Shown here in pieces: positions 5,510 to 6,660 of a stretch of 6,660 nucleotides of DNA. The position numbers and the translations under genes were made by a program. Within the stretch, counting starts at the first letter, position 1. Every line of letters begins with the position of its first letter. Where the stretch lies: assembly GCA_017440425.1 (NCBI GenBank), contig JAFSHJ010000132.1, positions 1 through 6,660 on the forward strand, given 5' to 3'. The notes beneath the pieces are model-generated. The model made no database searches. It had not been told where the DNA came from and worked only from the letters and a program-made list of their open reading frames with translations. This DNA comes from Oscillospiraceae bacterium. Its GTDB lineage: Bacteria > Bacillota > Clostridia > Oscillospirales > Ruminococcaceae.

Positions 5510-6387
5510 TTTTCTTCTCCTTTCAGTCTTTTCACAATATATTCAAGGTATCTTCCCACAAGGTTTATGTCGGTGTAGGTGTATATCATCCTTGCACCCA
5601 CAACGTCCTCTATCTCGTTGAGCATAAGGGAGCCGTCGCTGTCAAAGAGGAAATCCACACCCACCAAACCGAAATCGAACTGCGTCGCTATCCGCTCCAC
5701 AAGCGCCAGCTCACAGCCGGTGAGGTTATATCTCTTTGCCTCGCCGCCAAGACAGAAGTTTGCACGTATATCTTCGCCCGAGGATATCCGCAGCATTGCC
5801 GCGATCGGCTCTTTGCCAATGACGTATACCCGCAGATCTCTGCCGCTCATTGCCGCGGGACGCTGCAGCACAAAGTCTTCGCCGTTGTTTTTGCGCTCCG
5901 CCGCATATTCCTCCAGCCGCTGCTGTGAGTGTATAAGCTCAACAGCGTAGCCACCTCTGCCGCAGCAGGGCTTTGCCACAAGCGGAAATTTTTCCGCCGT
6001 AAAGGTCGGCACAGCCTCCCACGGTTTAACAAAAAGAGTATCCGGCATGGGAATGTTTTTGCCGGCAAGATACTGATAGGTCCTCGCCTTGTCCCCCGTC
6101 ACCTCCGCCACAAAGGAGCTGTTGAAGACGGGTATACCCAGCATCTCAAGCTGTCGGGAAAGGGCGGGATCTATGGTTCGGCATATCACAAAATCCGGCA
6201 GAGTTTTTGCTTCTCCATTATATTTCAGCATCAAAACGCCCTGCTCTATCCCGGTTTTTATATACTCTCGGTATAATACATCTATTTTTATACCGATTTT
6301 AGCAGATTCTTCGAGATAAAAAGAGATATTCCGCCGGTTTCGCTCTGCCTCGGGTATAGAATAGATCAGCCATCCGTTAAGACTCAC
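5506..6387 (-). CDS. RimK-like ATP-grasp ligase (second of a tandem pair)
   Basis: A 293-residue cytosolic enzyme of the ATP-grasp superfamily, which joins a carboxylate to an amine or other nucleophile through an acyl-phosphate. The N-terminal pre-ATP-grasp domain is about residues 1-95. The ATP-grasp core follows: a D99-K-A-R-T-Y segment at the domain start, FPLVAKPCCGRGGYAVE (134-150) with Lys139 and a glycine-rich nucleotide loop, then SGRDLRVYVIGKEPIAAMLR (181-200), RAN (208-210), VGVDFLF (242-248) and LNEIED (256-261). This order matches RimK/LysX-type amino-acid ligases. The metal-binding pattern ExN reads Glu258-Ile-Glu260, an unusual substitution. The start is GTG at 6385-6387: an in-frame stop at 6409-6411 leaves no other candidate upstream, and GAGG (complement of 6399-6402) is 11 nt away. 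The gene begins 7 nt after the upstream ATP-grasp gene. Substrate unknown. Confidence 0.9.
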   Translation of the reverse strand: MSLNGWLIYSIPEAERNRRNISFYLEESAKIGIKIDVLYREYIKTGIEQGVLMLKYNGEAKTLPDFVICRTIDPALSRQLEMLGIPVFNSSFVAEVTGDKARTYQYLAGKNIPMPDTLFVKPWEAVPTFTAEKFPLVAKPCCGRGGYAVELIHSQQRLEEYAAERKNNGEDFVLQRPAAMSGRDLRVYVIGKEPIAAMLRISSGEDIRANFCLGGEAKRYNLTGCELALVERIATQFDFGLVGVDFLFDSDGSLMLNEIEDVVGARMIYTYTDINLVGRYLEYIVKRLKGEEK

Positions 6388-6394
6388 AAACCAC

Positions 6395-6660
6395 TCATCC
6401 TCTCTTGTTCATCTCGTTTGCGATGTGGGCGGCAATGTGTTCTGCAACGTCAATGCCCGTCACATCTCTGATGTTTTTCATGTGTGCGTTGGAGTTTACC
6501 TCGCAGACGATTGGACCGTTCTCGCCGAAGAGAATATCCACGCCGCCGAAATCCAACCCCAGCAGGTTCACGGTTCCGCCGAAACGGGTTATCGTCAAGG
6601 CCGTCGGCAGTGTTTTTGGGGGCGAGGTGACAAATACCTGCTCCGCACCGGAAGGATGAC
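6395..6660 (-). CDS. ATP-grasp ligase, C-terminal fragment (5' end outside window)
   Basis: The frame is open to the right edge of the window, so the gene starts beyond it; about 88 residues are visible. The segment LLGLDFGGVDILFGENGPIVCEVNSNAHMKNIRDVTGIDVAEHIAAHI is the C-terminal end of a RimK-like ATP-grasp domain, with the canonical Mg2+-binding EVN motif and a following SNAH loop. The residues before it (HPSGAEQVFVTSPPKTLPTAL, then TITRFGGTVN) are less typical, with a few more residues than usual between the helix and the GLDFGGVD strand. The other two - strand frames give a stop codon or non-family sequence there, so I do not see a frameshift. A TTG at 6596-6598 is in frame but is internal to the domain and not the start. 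The protein is a paralogue of the next gene rather than a duplicate: the two C-termini differ clearly. Confidence 0.85.
   Translation of the reverse strand, partial: HPSGAEQVFVTSPPKTLPTALTITRFGGTVNLLGLDFGGVDILFGENGPIVCEVNSNAHMKNIRDVTGIDVAEHIAAHIANEMNKRG

Noticed and set aside
6559..6660. Frameshift in the partial ATP-grasp gene
   Set aside because: I translated the other two - strand frames: one meets a TGA near 6597 and the other gives no ATP-grasp-like sequence, whereas the chosen frame stays open to the window edge.

Overview
The window looks like chromosomal DNA from a low-GC-phylum (Firmicutes) Clostridia-type bacterium, perhaps an Oscillospiraceae/Ruminococcaceae-like anaerobe. The basis is protein flavour (MepA-like MATE pump, stand-alone bacterial PH protein, WYL regulator, small nitroreductase), strong GGAG-type ribosome binding sites, tight gene packing and roughly balanced base composition. 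The taxonomic guess is inference from style, not from a marker gene. No rRNA, tRNA, CRISPR array, transposase or phage gene is visible.

Left part (1-2380, + strand). The window opens inside a HAD-superfamily phosphatase/phosphomutase of the beta-phosphoglucomutase type. It is followed 39 nt later by a small soluble PH-domain protein that ends at a very strong intrinsic terminator. Ten bases beyond that terminator lies a near-consensus sigma-70-type promoter (TTGACT-17 nt-TATACT), which drives a 12-helix MATE-family efflux transporter. The transporter ends at a second perfect 14-bp hairpin terminator.

Middle (2381-2648). This is a non-coding stretch of about 270 bp between the convergent MATE and LysR genes. 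It is packed with inverted repeats: a TTGAGC/GCTCAA hairpin, a nested palindrome, a perfect 10-bp palindrome, three GTGCAC palindromes and a GC-rich inverted repeat with a 9-bp direct repeat. It looks like a composite repetitive element (REP/MITE-like) rather than a gene.

Right part (2649-6660, - strand). Six genes run leftward with gaps of 23 nt or less, so they are probably one operon whose promoter lies beyond the right edge. In transcription order they are: a partial ATP-grasp ligase; a second, complete RimK-like ATP-grasp ligase; a glutaredoxin-like CPYC protein (4-nt overlap with the gene before it); a nitroreductase-family flavoprotein; a WYL-domain transcription factor; and a LysR-type regulator. 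Two amide-bond-forming enzymes, a thiol-redox protein and a flavin oxidoreductase together suggest a small biosynthetic or modification pathway, for example on a peptide or small thiol. Two regulators close the operon and may control it. No substrate can be assigned from sequence. This operon is the most interesting part of the window.
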